Source: Archegozetes longisetosus
Taxonomy: Eukaryota > Arthropoda > Arachnida > Sarcoptiformes > Trhypochthoniidae
Assembly (NCBI GenBank): GCA_018873245.2
Contig: JAEMBT020000003.1
Coordinates: 6,777,843-6,841,842 of the forward strand
DNA: 64,000 bases
Reading direction: 5' to 3'
Shown here: piece by piece, positions 1 through 11,173 of the stretch
Layout of the letters: every line of letters starts with the position of its first letter
Numbering within the stretch: position 1 is the first letter of the stretch
Position numbers and translations under genes: made by a program
The notes under the pieces: generated by a model
Databases searched by the model: none
What the model was told of the DNA's origin: nothing
The model's input: only the letters and a program-made list of their open reading frames with translations

Positions 1-3000
1 TTATTTTTAATATTTGGGATTTCACAGGATATACCCTTTATTTTCTTTTGCATCAGGTATTCTCACAGACTTTCTCGCAATCTTGATCTTCAGTTCAATT
101 TGTTAAACATTTTACACAAATACTTGTTATAAAACATTATTCTTCAAAATTGCACAGCTAAATATATTTTCATATCAACTTTCGAAGTTATGCTTCTAAA
201 AATGTTTACTTGTCCATAGACTAATTTTACTTCTTCTGATTAACTGAAACTTACAACTACAGCAAAGTTTGCCTAACTTCAAGTGTAGTTAAGTGCTTTT
301 TCATTGCAATTTTTATATTATTTTTGAAAGTACTTAAATGCTGGTCAAAGTTAGACAGGTTTTACTAAAGTTTCTCAATTCGGAAGTAAGTTTGTATTGT
401 CGAAATACAGTAAGAATGAGACAAGTATCCAACAGATTCTGTATATTCAGAGGCTGTCAGGCCCTCATATGATTAACTTTTGCTATAAGTTGTTGTGTTT
501 ATTATCTATTTTAATTATAACGGCAATTCAGCAGTCTTAAACTCACAATTGAAGAGAGCGTTTTTTACAGATATTCTTCTCATCGTATGCAGTTTACGTG
601 TTAGTAATAGATGTAAGCGAGGATCTTGACGCACCTCTTGAACTATCAAAAGAAGATTCACTTGTCGTGAGTATTTATAAAGATTGAGTTCACTGTTATC
701 TCCTTTTTGAAAAGAATCCAATCAATTCAACTGATATTTTATTCAAGCTGTTCAAATTCTGTTCAAACATTTGTTTAAATCCTCCCAAAAGCAATTTTTT
801 TCAAGCATTTCAGTAAATGATTGAACTTAGCTTACTTTTAACTAGAATTCAAATTTAATTTACAATTCATTTGACGTTTAGACTGAGTTACATAAAGGAG
901 ACTTAAGCACATTAAATATAATCCACCACTGGTTGACTGTCATTCACTCAACTGTTGGTCGTTATCCAACTCCAAGCGAAAAACTAAATGATAAGGACGA
1001 AGAATCTGATACTCAAAGCTTATCATTACAGCCACAAGTTATTCTTGTTGGAACTCACCGTAATTCAGTACATGTCGAACCCATCACAAGAGATCAGATA
1101 ATTAAAGAAGCATTCGATAAGATATTGTCGAGTTTAACTGGAAAGACTTACAAAAATCACTTATACAGTAACTTTTTAGCATTAGATTGTTCTGAAATGT
1201 CTTACGACGAGCCAGCACTATTACAAGAACTCAGATCCAACATCGAAAAAATAGCCCAAAACGAAAGACTCGTCAACTTCGAAATTCCTGCCCCATGGAT
1301 GGAGTTCGAACAAATCATCGAGAAATTGAAGCAGAGAGGAATATATTTTGCAGATATTAATCAATTGCACGAAGTGGCCTGTTCGAGAATCGATGCATTT
1401 CAGTCGTACGATGCATTGAACGCTGCCCTTCACTTCTACCATAATCAAGGCAAAATATTTTGTTTGGATCACATCGGATACTTCTCTCTATTTGATTCTC
1501 AAAATCCTTATGACTCTGGAGTCATTATCTTGGATCCCAATTGGTTTCTTCAATGTATTTACAAACTTTGCTCATTTATCAAAGAAGTCATTGATGACGA
1601 TAATGTACAGTACGGGATACTCAGGTGACAGCTCTAATTGCTTTCAAGTTTCTATAGTAGTTCACTAATACCTGTACTTAATTTTATACACCAGTGAAAA
1701 GTTAATAAATCAAGTTTGGTCGGATTGTGCTGAACAAAAGTTTATATTACTTGGATGTTTAGAAAAATTGGATATAGTTTGTGAGCCAAACTTCACTTTG
1801 AATTATAAACATAAAATATTTTACAATTTTATATATCTATTCATTTGCTATGCAGTCGAACTTCGCCCTTACATTCCAATAGAAGATGCTCCCGACGTGA
1901 CTGCTAACGCGGCCATGCCTAAATTGTATTTTTTCCTTGGATCACAAGAGCTATTCCTGATAACGATCCGATCAATCTGCAAACGCAAGAATCTTTTCAT
2001 GACTCTTCTTTCCAACTTGTCATTGATTTCAACAATTTGCCAGTTGTGAGTTCCTTCTTGTTAAAAAAATCCTAACTTTTTATCTATTCGTTCAAATTCA
2101 TTTATCTTTCAATGATATTTATTTACTTGAATACTCGGCAAGATTCTATAAAAATAGTTTTAAGGACAAAATTGTCTTGTGAAACACCTCGTTATTGCTA
2201 TATGATCACTAGAATTTAGGCTTTACTTGGATTACTTAGTCGTATAAAAAGCACGAGATCATAAGATTGATGCTCCTATGATTTCTTATTTTTTCTGATT
2301 CAGTCACTTTTCACTCTCAACAAAGGTATTTTCAGTCTGTTTCATCAAATTCGAGCCTCATTTGTAACAATACAGAACTTGCAAATCTTACTTAAAAATC
2401 AAAACCAGAGTTCAATTCATTTAATCATTAGTCATCAAACTCACTATTATTTATTTAATTTGATTTATTTTATCCAACTTAAGGGTCTGTTCTCACGTTT
2501 GCTCGTCAGACTAAGTCGTTGGTCTTGGAATCAAGGATGGGGTCGAAGACCGGAGATGTATAATTCTGAGGGTCGAATTGCTGTTGATTTCGATCACGAT
2601 ATACTACTTAAGATTTGTCTTAAATATAATCACATATTTCTCATGATTATTAAAATATTTGATGAGTTGCAAAACGATCAAATTGAAAACTTTTTGATCG
2701 GACCCACACCTAATGTTTGCGTTAAGGTATAAGAAGTTGTCAAATACTGCAGTTTGTACAAATTTATAGGTCTATCAAAATTAAGGTTCAACACTTGATT
2801 GAGAGTGAATTGGGAAATCTTCGTAACTCCTTTTATCGTCGTTTGAACTTCAAACTTGTGGTTCCTTGTCCTTGTGATGTGACCTGTGAACCGCATAAAA
2901 TCGATGGATGCAATGATGTCGAATGCCTTCACTTTCTACCTTTGGATGAATGCCTCACTAAAAAGGTTAACAATTTAACTTTAGGCTTTTGTTTGCTTTA

Positions 3001-5506
3001 CATTTCATCTGGTGTATGGTATAAACGAATTATGTGGTTATTAAGACTCTTGTAAGCCTAGCACGCCAAGCACCATTCCCTTTACCTAACTTAATAATCA
3101 ATACCTTTATTTTTGTTTAAGTTAGCTAGGTTAAGCAAGGTGCATAGAGCGCTAGGGCTACGAGAACATACTTTTGGTTACCATACAACTTCCTTATACT
3201 CAAACACCTCATCGAGTGTCAAATGAACAAAAGCTCAATTTTATTGATCTCAACTTTCAATTGATTACTATTTTGTAACTCTTTCAGGTGATCGAATGTA
3301 AGTTCACTCGACAAGTCCGTACAATGTTCGTTCAAAGATATTTTCCGCACGCGCCCTACAATACTGGAAGTCAGTTTTCAAACATGACATTTAAATACTT
3401 TTAATAATTAAATTTACTCTAATATATTAGTGAATGATGCAAATAGTGATGCACTACAAACTCAAAACCGCAGTGAGAGCGGTTGGGATCATATATTCCA
3501 AGTCGAACCCCTTTGGATGAGAGAAGCAGCTAAACTCTTAGCACCAAATCATCCAAATAGAGATTGGATGGCTTTGGCTAAACGATTGGGTTATAGTGAG
3601 AGAGATATCGCTAAGTTCGTTGACGATATAGCACCCTGTTTAGCCTTACTTAGGGATTGGTATGAAACTAACGGTCGCACTCGGTATTGTGTTGACGTTC
3701 TCCTATCATGTTTGCGAATGATATCCAGAGAAGACGTCGCTACTCTCATCGAATATGACTTAGAGCCTGAAGGCTCTGCTCCACCAATATTTATAAGTTA
3801 TCAAAGAGACTCACAGGAACAAGTTTTAGGTATTTCAACTTTTAATTCGTTTTATTTGATCAAATGTTTGTTTCTAAATTCTAATCTATCCATTCTATAA
3901 GAATTACGAAGGAAACTTGAATTAGCTGGATTTCCATGTTGGATGGATACCAGGTTAGCAACATTTTATTCAAATCATTCATCAGTTCATGTTTTTACCA
4001 CTTTTTACTAACATTAAATCTTAAAATTTGTCTTCATCTACTGGAGTCATGTTTCGTGGGGATTCAATTTATATAAGAAAAAGTTGCAAATTGCAGCTTG
4101 TCGAATCCGATATTCCTACAGTAAATAAAGGAGAAAGATATTTGTTAGTTCGTGAGATAGATTTTTGTTTTAAAATAACTCAATGGTGAGATTTTAATTT
4201 TTAAAGTAGCCAATTGCTACCCCATGGTCCAATGATTTCTACGGTAGAATTATTACTTTGCAATCAATACAGCATCAGTTGTAGGGTAGTGGACTTACAG
4301 GCAAATAGTGACGTTATCGAATGCATAAAGTTTTATGTTTATGTTACATCTTTTAAAATCAACTGATAGTCTTATAAATTTATTATAATACAGTTCTTAT
4401 GATATAAGTTAAATTCCCAGATCAACTTATGAGATCAATATACCGTGTTTGTGAGTCAGCCTTTCTATTGTCTGTTAAGGTCGATTGGTGGCGGAGATTC
4501 GCTGTACGGCAAAATATATGACGGCATCAGCCGGGCTAAAGTTGTTTTGTGGTATTTATTAATTTAAAAATATCAAACAATCAGATTTCTTACTGAATAT
4601 TGTATTTATTACACGTGCTAAGCTGTTTAACTCCACGCTATGCGGCATCTCCCATGTGCAGCCGTGAAGTTACTTTGGCTGATGTCTTGCATAAGCCTAT
4701 TTTGCCCATAATCATGGAATTTACTCCATGGCCGCCTCCTGGTGCGATGGCTGTCATTATGAGTTCGATCGTTTACGTCGATCTCTGCGGTATTTATTCA
4801 GAACAAACATAATTCAACAACTAAATACCAAGTCTCTTCTAAAACCAAAGGTGTTGGCAGTCATTCAGGAATTGGAAGAGTACAAGATTCCGAATCTCGA
4901 TTCCGTGAAATTCTTGATCGTGTTTCCAGATATATTGCAGGTTATGTTGACGCGCCAATAATTGCGCCGCGATATCTCCAATTGCCAGACATATTTTCTC
5001 CGATTCGCGAAACTCCACAGCGGTCAAATGCTTCTCAAAGCATAGCAGAAGTTACAATCGCCACACCTTTTGATAGTGAGCCCGAAAGTGCACCACAAGG
5101 AGCTGCTGCACCACAGGTTATGATCCATTCGTTTGTGGTTACTTTTTTAAACTAATTTTCATTCGGATCATCTAAAGTTTTCTAATACCAGATATACAAA
5201 TATGACTTAAGCACTAGCTTTCAAAACATTATATTCCAATCATTTCATTCGTATACATCACATCTCTATGAATTTCTAACAAAATTTTGAACTTTATTTA
5301 GAATCGATAAGAGTTAAACAATATAAGATTTGAAGTTTTATGAGAAACAAAATTATATTGAATGTTAAAAATTGTATTAATTATAGGCACCAAATGAAGA
5401 AACATTTGGAGAAGACATGTTTGCTGGCGATGGTATATCTGTACTTTCTAATACTAGAAGAGGGCATAACAGAATCACCAACTGTTCCATTTGCTCAATC
5501 CTTTAG
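1..5506 (+). CDS. ROC-COR-Death-TIR (ROCO family) protein, 3' part
   Basis: Putative ROCO-type GTPase signalling protein; the 5' end lies outside the window. Exons by phase: 1-56, 882-1624, 1695-1780, 1856-2045, 2484-2726, 2786-2965, 3288-3369, 3431-3829, 3902-3953, 4480-4551, 4623-4789, 4869-5116, 5387-5506. The first exon encodes IWDFTG, the Walker-B/G3 motif of a ROC GTPase. VILVGTH (about 1040) is the ROCO G4 motif. COR follows (LEKLDIVF, GLFSRLLVRL). A death domain starts near 3515 (WMREAAKLL) and a TIR near 3785 (FISYQ, IGGGDSLYGKI, MCSREVTLAD). The protein ends CSIL, a CAAX-like tail. All exon phases agree except 1856-2045, which is 1 nt short; the break lies in the T run near 1928-1933. 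A small exon between 57 and 881 may be missing from this model, since ROC residues between G3 and TELHKGD are short. No kinase domain is seen. Family assignment is solid; function and partners are inference. Confidence 0.85.
57..881 (+). other. Long intron of the ROCO gene
   Basis: The exon ending at 56 and the exon starting at 882 are both phase 0. The ROC core probably needs about 15-20 more residues between them, so a small exon may hide here. One candidate lies near 358-384 (acceptor ttagacag, donor gtaagt) but encodes only nine residues that do not resemble the missing strand. A minus-strand open frame at 515-721 has a good gtgagt donor near its end but no recognisable product. Confidence 0.4.
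3057..3215 (+). repeat. Dispersed intronic repeat, copy A
   Basis: This stretch in a ROCO intron resembles 19200-19390 in a Lar intron, in the same orientation. Shared blocks are the ccttacctaac segment, a TTAAGTTAG/CTAACTTAA inverted core, a 'ctac.agaa.atactt.tggt' block and a terminal 'atactcaaacac'. It looks like an old short interspersed element or MITE. No target duplication is visible. Confidence 0.5.
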
Positions 5507-6140
5507 TTTTTATCCAATTAAACCGATTCATTCATTTAGTTCAATTTAAAATGTAAAGTTAAAAATCAAAGTGTCAATCAATATAATTTGTAATAAGAAT
5601 GACTGACTATTGGGTCTCACCTAAAAATTAAGATCGAAATATTGACACTTAAAGCGTTTGCAAGTTTAAAAGTTTGTCTAACTTTAGTACAACTGATTCA
5701 CAGCTCAGGTATAAGAACACAAAAATATTAAGATTTGTTATAAATTCTAAATTATTTTTCCAATTATTAATCAATTTTTAATGTAGTTGTGTTTAAGTTG
5801 TTTTCGATTGAAATTTTTTGATTAAATAAACATGGATTTGCCGTTAATAACCTAAAGCTAGTTATTATGAATTGGTTCTAAGAGTGTGGTCTCAATTGAT
5901 TGATAAGAGGATCTTAACTAAACATTCTTTACATTTAAGTGAAATTTGTTCAAAATAACAAAGTATTGGCAGCTCTAAATCTATTCAGTTATATGACAAT
6001 AAAAGTAGAATTTTTGCAAATATTTGTCATAAGTAAATAAATAAAACTATGAAAAGCTGTAATTGAAAGCCTGTCGGACGAGTCGAACCTAAACGTGGTG
6101 TCGCAGAAACAAGTTTTATATTTGCATAATATTATGTGGT
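5507..6140. other. 3' UTR and intergenic spacer
   Basis: AT-rich sequence after the ROCO stop. An AATAAA hexamer at 5825-5830 could serve as its poly(A) signal. I see no gene or repeat here. Confidence 0.5.
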
Positions 6141-7854
6141 ATGGTCGTACGGTTTGCTATGCTTATTGGCACTATTGTCATAATAGCCGTAGCACTCAGA
6201 TGTCCTGCTACTTCATCTCTTCCTTGGTGGCAAAAGGCCACTGTATACCAGGTCTACGTTCGATCCTTCAAAGACTCCAACTGTGGTGGGGAGGGAGACA
6301 TCCGTGGCCGAATCAACAAATGGATTATTTGAAAGATGTAATTGAAACTATTATCCTATCGCCCATATATCCATCATTGATTAAAGATTCTGGTTATGAT
6401 GTCAGCGATTATTATGATATTGATCCACGTTATGATACTCTTAAAGATTTGCAAAACTCGGTGGAGATGCACAAAGAAGAAAATAATATGAAACTAATAA
6501 TTGATTTCATTCCGAACCACACCAGTGATCAACACCCGTGGTTTCAGGCGTCCAAGCGTAATCAAACTGAGTTCGCCGATTTCTGTGTTTGCCGCGACGG
6601 CCAAATAATTGGAAATTAGTTTTTAGAGATTCTGCCTGGACTTACGTTGGAGTGAACAACGAGATAAATAATATTTAAATCGATTCCTTGACAAGCAGCC
6701 GGATCTAAATCTACGTAATTCAGAGTACAGAAAGCATTGAAAGAAGTACTTCTGTTCTGGCTCAAAAAGAAAGTCGACGGCATTGGAATTGATACGGCTT
6801 CACATCTTGTTGAGAATGCAAACTTTGAAGATGAGGAAGTAATTGAAACTAAGGCTGCTGGAAATGATTACGACACTCTTGAGCACGACAAGACTAAAGG
6901 ACAACCTGCAAATTATGAGTTACTGCGAGAATGACGCAAAATTGTCAAACAAACTGGTCTTAAAAAGATTATAATATCAGAGGCTTATGAACCCACAGAA
7001 CAGCTGCTGAAATACTACGGTACGAATACAGATCCATTGGTTGAACTTGCCTTCAATTTGAAATTACTTGACGTTAATCTCACCACAAAAGCAAATGAAC
7101 TAAAAGAAAAGATTCAATTGTGGATTCATGCATTAGATAGCCTCAATTGGTCTCAAGATTCTAAGTCTGTCGGCCCCTGGTCTGCATTAGAGAAGACAAT
7201 TCTGAAAATTTTGCTTCCATTCCCATCCCAATTCCATTGAAAGCTTAAAAATTACTTGCATTTCCATCCCATTCCCATTTCCACTACCATCACATCTGTA
7301 TGCTATTATTATTTATCAGAAGTCTAATGAAAGAAAAGATCTGTAAATATGTTTTGTTACTTTTGGATAAAGAATGTTTAAACATTTAGAAATGCCATTC
7401 TACTTGCATCTAATTGAAAATCTATTCTATTCCCATCCCATTCCCATTACCACTCCTATAATAGATGGCATTGGGATTCAGCAGTGCGTTTCAGAAGGGA
7501 ATCGGATCTTGAAATATTTAAGATCGGATTGGTCTTAGAGTTAAGATTTTTCTGTTTCATAAAAAAGTTAAGACAGATCTTAAATTCAGTAAACGATCTT
7601 AAGATGGAAACAGATTTAAGATTGCATTTCTGACAAATGGCCACCAAATGTTGTAATTCTTTGCTTTAATAGGCGTTAGATCGCATTTTATTTAATTATA
7701 AATAAGTTCAGTTAATAAAAAGTCAATTGTTTTTAACAAACTTCACTTAAAACTGTATGACTATAAGGTATGAGTAACTGAAATAATGGTAAATAATAGA
7801 GTAAATAATTATTCATAAATTGAATCTTAAATTAAGTGATTTTATCGACAATTA

Positions 7855-8538
7855 ATGGACGGTAAAGCAAAATTTACGACTAAAAGCAGACCTAATTTTA
7901 CTGCAGAAGAGATCAAAGTACTGGTCGATGCATATAATGAAAAAAAGTCAATAATTGAGTCCAAGGTTTTTATCCAATACTTTAAACACTGTATAGAATA
8001 CGAATCAAAATAATAGTTTTCAAACAGTATTTCAAATACCTATAAGACAAATACTTGGATTGAGGTTACAAATCGAGTCAATGCAGTCAATGAGAGCGGA
8101 TTCAAGCGATCAGTCAATGAAATTGAGAAAAAATACATAACATTTAAATCTGAAACTGAAGCTGAGGCGGCAGTCATTGCTTCATATTCTCGTCAGACCG
8201 GCAGCGGACCGCCGACTGATGTGACACTAAATGAGGCCGAAGTCGCTGTCGTTAATACTATTAATTCCGAACTCATTACTGGTATTCGAAACGGATTTGA
8301 CAGTGAAATGTCTGAATACTATCCGAATGACAATACTATTGAATTGATAGTCAGTGACGAACAAATTTGTGATTCAAGTCTAGTATCGAATCAATCGTTC
8401 AGTCAAATACCGGAAACTAAACAACGAACTAAACGTAAAAAACATAATTCAGTTGACAATCAGTCAAAAATTGCTGATTTGAGTCAACAAATGCTTGTCT
8501 TTGAGAAGCAAAAAATTCATTTAAAAAAAAAAAATTAA
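7855..8538 (+). CDS. Myb/SANT-like DNA-binding protein of Harbinger
   Basis: Two exons, 7855-7965 and 8047-8538, join in phase to an open frame of about 200 codons. The N-terminus has the trihelical Myb/SANT-like pattern: RPNFTAEEIKVLVDAYNEKK, then TWIEVTNRVNAVNESGFKRS and EIEKKYITFKSE. It continues with TGSGPPTDVTLNEAEVAVV, a segment typical of Myb/SANT-like proteins related to NAIF1 and Harbinger ORF1. In Harbinger elements this protein helps import the transposase and bind element ends (established for the family). The C-terminus is Lys-rich (KKKN) and ends in an A-run, so the stop position could be shifted by an indel. No frameshift is seen upstream, unlike the surrounding pseudogene, so this insertion is younger than much of the maltase decay or was under selection more recently. 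Confidence 0.75.
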
Positions 8539-8684
8539 ATTTAATGAAAATTCAAATTAGTCTTCAAATGAAAGTATTGGAGTCTAAATGTATTGATATT
8601 TCTGATGAGAAAAAACTATTAAATGATACTTTTATTGAATAAAACAAAAGTTTAATCTTATGACAAATGATTTTGAAATACATT

Positions 8685-8942
8685 TTAAATAATTTGAAAA
8701 CACTGCAAAACTAACTGATCTCTCATAGATCTGGCTTTCGGATTAAAGTTCTGACAAATATTTTCATTTTCATTACTTTCCTTAATTATTTTTGAATAAA
8801 TCAAACTAAAAAAGTTGCAATTCTTTGAAATATTATGTAAAACAAAGCATAATATCAATATTTTCAGTCTATCTTTTAATATCCGATTTTTCTTTAGATT
8901 TTGATTACTTACACTCATCAATAACCATAAAATATTAGACAT
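8685..8942 (-). pseudogene. Harbinger transposase C-terminal remnant
   Basis: An 85-residue minus-strand frame contains KDRLKILILCFVLHN and, after a gap, RSMRDQLVLQCF. This order resembles the C-terminal end of Harbinger (DDE_Tnp_4/HARBI1-like) nucleases, where an LHN motif precedes a final RD.L helix. The upstream catalytic part is absent. The assignment rests on pattern resemblance plus the adjacent Myb/SANT-like gene. Confidence 0.5.
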
Positions 8943-9879
8943 TTTCCTATTTAAACATTACTTAAGACTAGTCTTCACTTGTCTTAAAGTTTTATCAATT
9001 TTTAAGGTATAAGTTATGATTATTTTGTTTTATGAAACAAAACAGTCTTAAGATCAACTTAAGATCACGTTTTATTTTAAGATTTTACCCAACATTTGTC
9101 TTAACTCGACTGTCCGATCTTAAGACAAAAATCGTCTGTGAAACGCGAATATCTTAAGATTTTGAAGTTAAGACCGATCTTTAGCTCAGACTGTTTTGTG
9201 AAACGCACTGCAGATTCTCATCTCTAGTCTGCATGGGTTACCGGCAACCACCACAAGTCTCGACTTGTTAACAGATTAAACCACAGATTGGCTGATGCTT
9301 TAATGATGTTGACATTCCTTCTGCCGCGTGATACAGCAGTTGTTTATTATTGCGATGAAATTGGCACGAGTCACAACAACGAAATACCAGATAAGGCTAT
9401 GAATGAAGAAGTTTCTCTCGTTATCCCTATAGGTCTCCTATGCAGTGGAACTCTTAAAACCATTGAGTTGGCTTCAGTCACAACGATACAACTGTTCCCT
9501 GGCTTAACGTTTCTGCCAGTCATTCTCAATACAACGTTGAAGTAGAAGCCAATGTTAAGACTACTTCTCATCTTAAAGTATTCAAGTCTTTAGTAAGTTT
9601 GAGGAAAGCTCAATAGAAACTGTACTTATGGGCGAAACCAAGTTTCCAAATACTAACAACACAGATCTGTTTGTAATGGCCAGAATTCTTAAGGAACATA
9701 ACAGCTACCCATTGGCTGTCAATATGAATACTTCGACGAAGCTAACTGTCAAAACAGATGAACCATATCTACCTTCACAGGCAAGATTTATCTGGCCGAT
9801 TCCGAGAGCTCAGTTGACTCCATTGGCAAAGGAGTTAATCTCACAGAACTTCAACTGCAACCCTCCCAATCTATTTTAA

Positions 9880-11173
9880 TCGAATTCACAGTTCAAGAAT
9901 GCTAATCTAAATTAATCAATTGCTAATCCAAATAGTGCTTAAACTTATAACCCTTATGATTTTAGATTTTAATTTACTAAATGTTAAGCGTTTACAGTAA
10001 TTGTGAACTTATCTCATATCTAGTTCTGACAATATGAACTCTATATAACTAAAATTTTGTTACTCTCTAAATAAAGTACAGTCGATAGATAAAAGTTATG
10101 CATTGATCCTGGATTAACCCCTGATGCGTTCGGATAAGGTAAAAGGGACGAGACATAAATTCAAATAATGGTAAGTTAGTCCTTTATAAACATGATCAGT
10201 ATCTTGGTGACATTCATAGCAAAAGTCAATTTAATGTTAGTAATCAATCAGTCATAGAACCAAAATACTAATCAGATCTGTTAAATAATTTTAATGAAAT
10301 ATCAAATTAGGACTCACTTCAGATGATTTTTGTATCGGATTTGGCAATTAATGGCACTTTTAAATCGAATTGATAACACGTTTATAGAGAAATTATAAAA
10401 ATTTTCATATTAAATACGTGTTATTTTCAACTATTGATAACTTTTCGACTCATAGCATTTGTCAAATCTTTTCATTAGCATGACTCAAAATTTATTATTG
10501 AAAAGTTCTAGACTGGTTATTAAGAATGCATTTATTGATTAATCTCAATATACTTAACACAAATCTGAATGAGTTGCTCGCCCTAAAGTTTATCAGCTCT
10601 TCTGCATCTTTTTAGGAGTGATAAATAGACAACTTTTATCTGTCGACAGTACAAGCTTTGCATTTGATATAAAGCATTTGATAATCTTCGTCAAAATATA
10701 GATGAATTTGCACTAGAGAGTAGTAAATTCCAAGTTTGATCATCGAGTGGACATTTTCTTTCTCTGTTCAACCTATTACAATCTCCGCTCGATCTACCGA
10801 AGTCTCGTGCCTGACTCAAGCCTTTCTTTGCAGCAGATAAATCATTTGCCAGAGATGAATCACTTGAATGAAAAATAACAGACTTAATATTTAATTGATT
10901 CATCACTATAAACAAAAGTTTTTTAACAATAAAAGTTAACACTGCTCTCTAAAGTTATTTTGTAAAGGTTTTGCATACATTTATCTGAAAGAAGTTTTAA
11001 AATGGATTCAAATCAAAGTTTGCAAAAACTTATGTTTGCTTCAAAATTTTTATCAGATAATTGCAGCTTATGAAAAAGTTATAGACATTGTGGCGGACAT
11101 CAATTCCTTTGGATATTTTGTATTGCTTAAGCTCTTTCTACTATATGGGACTAGAGCTGAAATGACTTATATC
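9880..11173. other. Intergenic spacer
   Basis: AT-rich. An AATAAA at 10070-10075 probably belonged to the maltase gene. The minus-strand frame at 10691-10942 and the plus-strand frame from 11036 have no recognisable product. The latter (AYEKVIDIVADINSFGYFVL) faintly recalls an arthropod gustatory-receptor helix, but not enough to call. Confidence 0.4.

Larger units (their letters stand above)
7481..9211. mobile_element. PIF/Harbinger element nested in the hAT-like MITE
   Basis: Bounded by 13-bp inverted repeats GCAGTGCGTTTCA (7481-7493) and TGAAACGCACTGC (9199-9211). If the first base is flank, a 3-bp CAG duplication is possible, although the usual Harbinger target is TWA. Many short (C)TTAAGAT(C) motifs sit just inside both ends. 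It contains a Myb/SANT-like gene on the plus strand and a C-terminal transposase remnant on the minus strand, the two-gene content known for Harbinger. The body of the transposase is missing, so the copy is an internally deleted, non-autonomous derivative. Confidence 0.7.
7188..9226. mobile_element. hAT-like MITE carrying a nested Harbinger element
   Basis: The insertion is flanked by an exact 8-bp duplication GTCTGCAT (7180-7187 and 9227-9234), which fits the hAT consensus nTnnnnAn. The ends form short imperfect inverted repeats: TAGAGAAGACAATTCTG at the left and TAGAGATGAGAATCTG on the complement at the right. Removing the insert and one duplicate rejoins maltase codons in frame (WSA then WVTGNH). 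The left 290 bp hold three related direct blocks rich in 'attcccatcccattcc'. Only 15 bp (9212-9226) remain right of the nested element, so the outer element alone was about 308 bp and non-autonomous. Confidence 0.8.
6141..9879 (+). pseudogene. Maltase-like alpha-glucosidase (GH13) pseudogene
   Basis: Remains of a secreted or membrane-anchored GH13 maltase-type protein. A hydrophobic signal segment (MLIGTIVIIAVAL) precedes WWQKATVYQVYVRSFKDSN. GH13 landmarks follow: DFIPNHTSDQHPWF, FRDSAWTYV, DGIGID (normally DGFRID, so the Arg beside the nucleophile Asp is lost), SEAYEP, GNHHKSR (normally GNHDNPR, so the conserved Asp is lost) and YYCDEIG. Lesions are frameshifts near 6310 and 6600, a Trp-to-TGA stop at 6932-6934, a 2-kb transposon insertion at 7188-9226, and further stops and frame changes after 9430. 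Without the insertion the coding length is about 1.69 kb (about 560 codons), a full-length maltase, and no introns are visible. An AATAAA lies at 10070-10075. Family certain; the precise substrate of the ancestor is unknown. Confidence 0.9.

Noticed and set aside
10691..10942. Minus-strand frame of 83 residues
   Set aside because: No domain, no supporting exons and AT-rich context; likely chance.
10985..11170. Possible gustatory-receptor fragment (YEKVIDIVADINSFGYFVL)
   Set aside because: Only one helix-like stretch resembles the family, with no neighbouring exons and no TYhhhhhQF motif.
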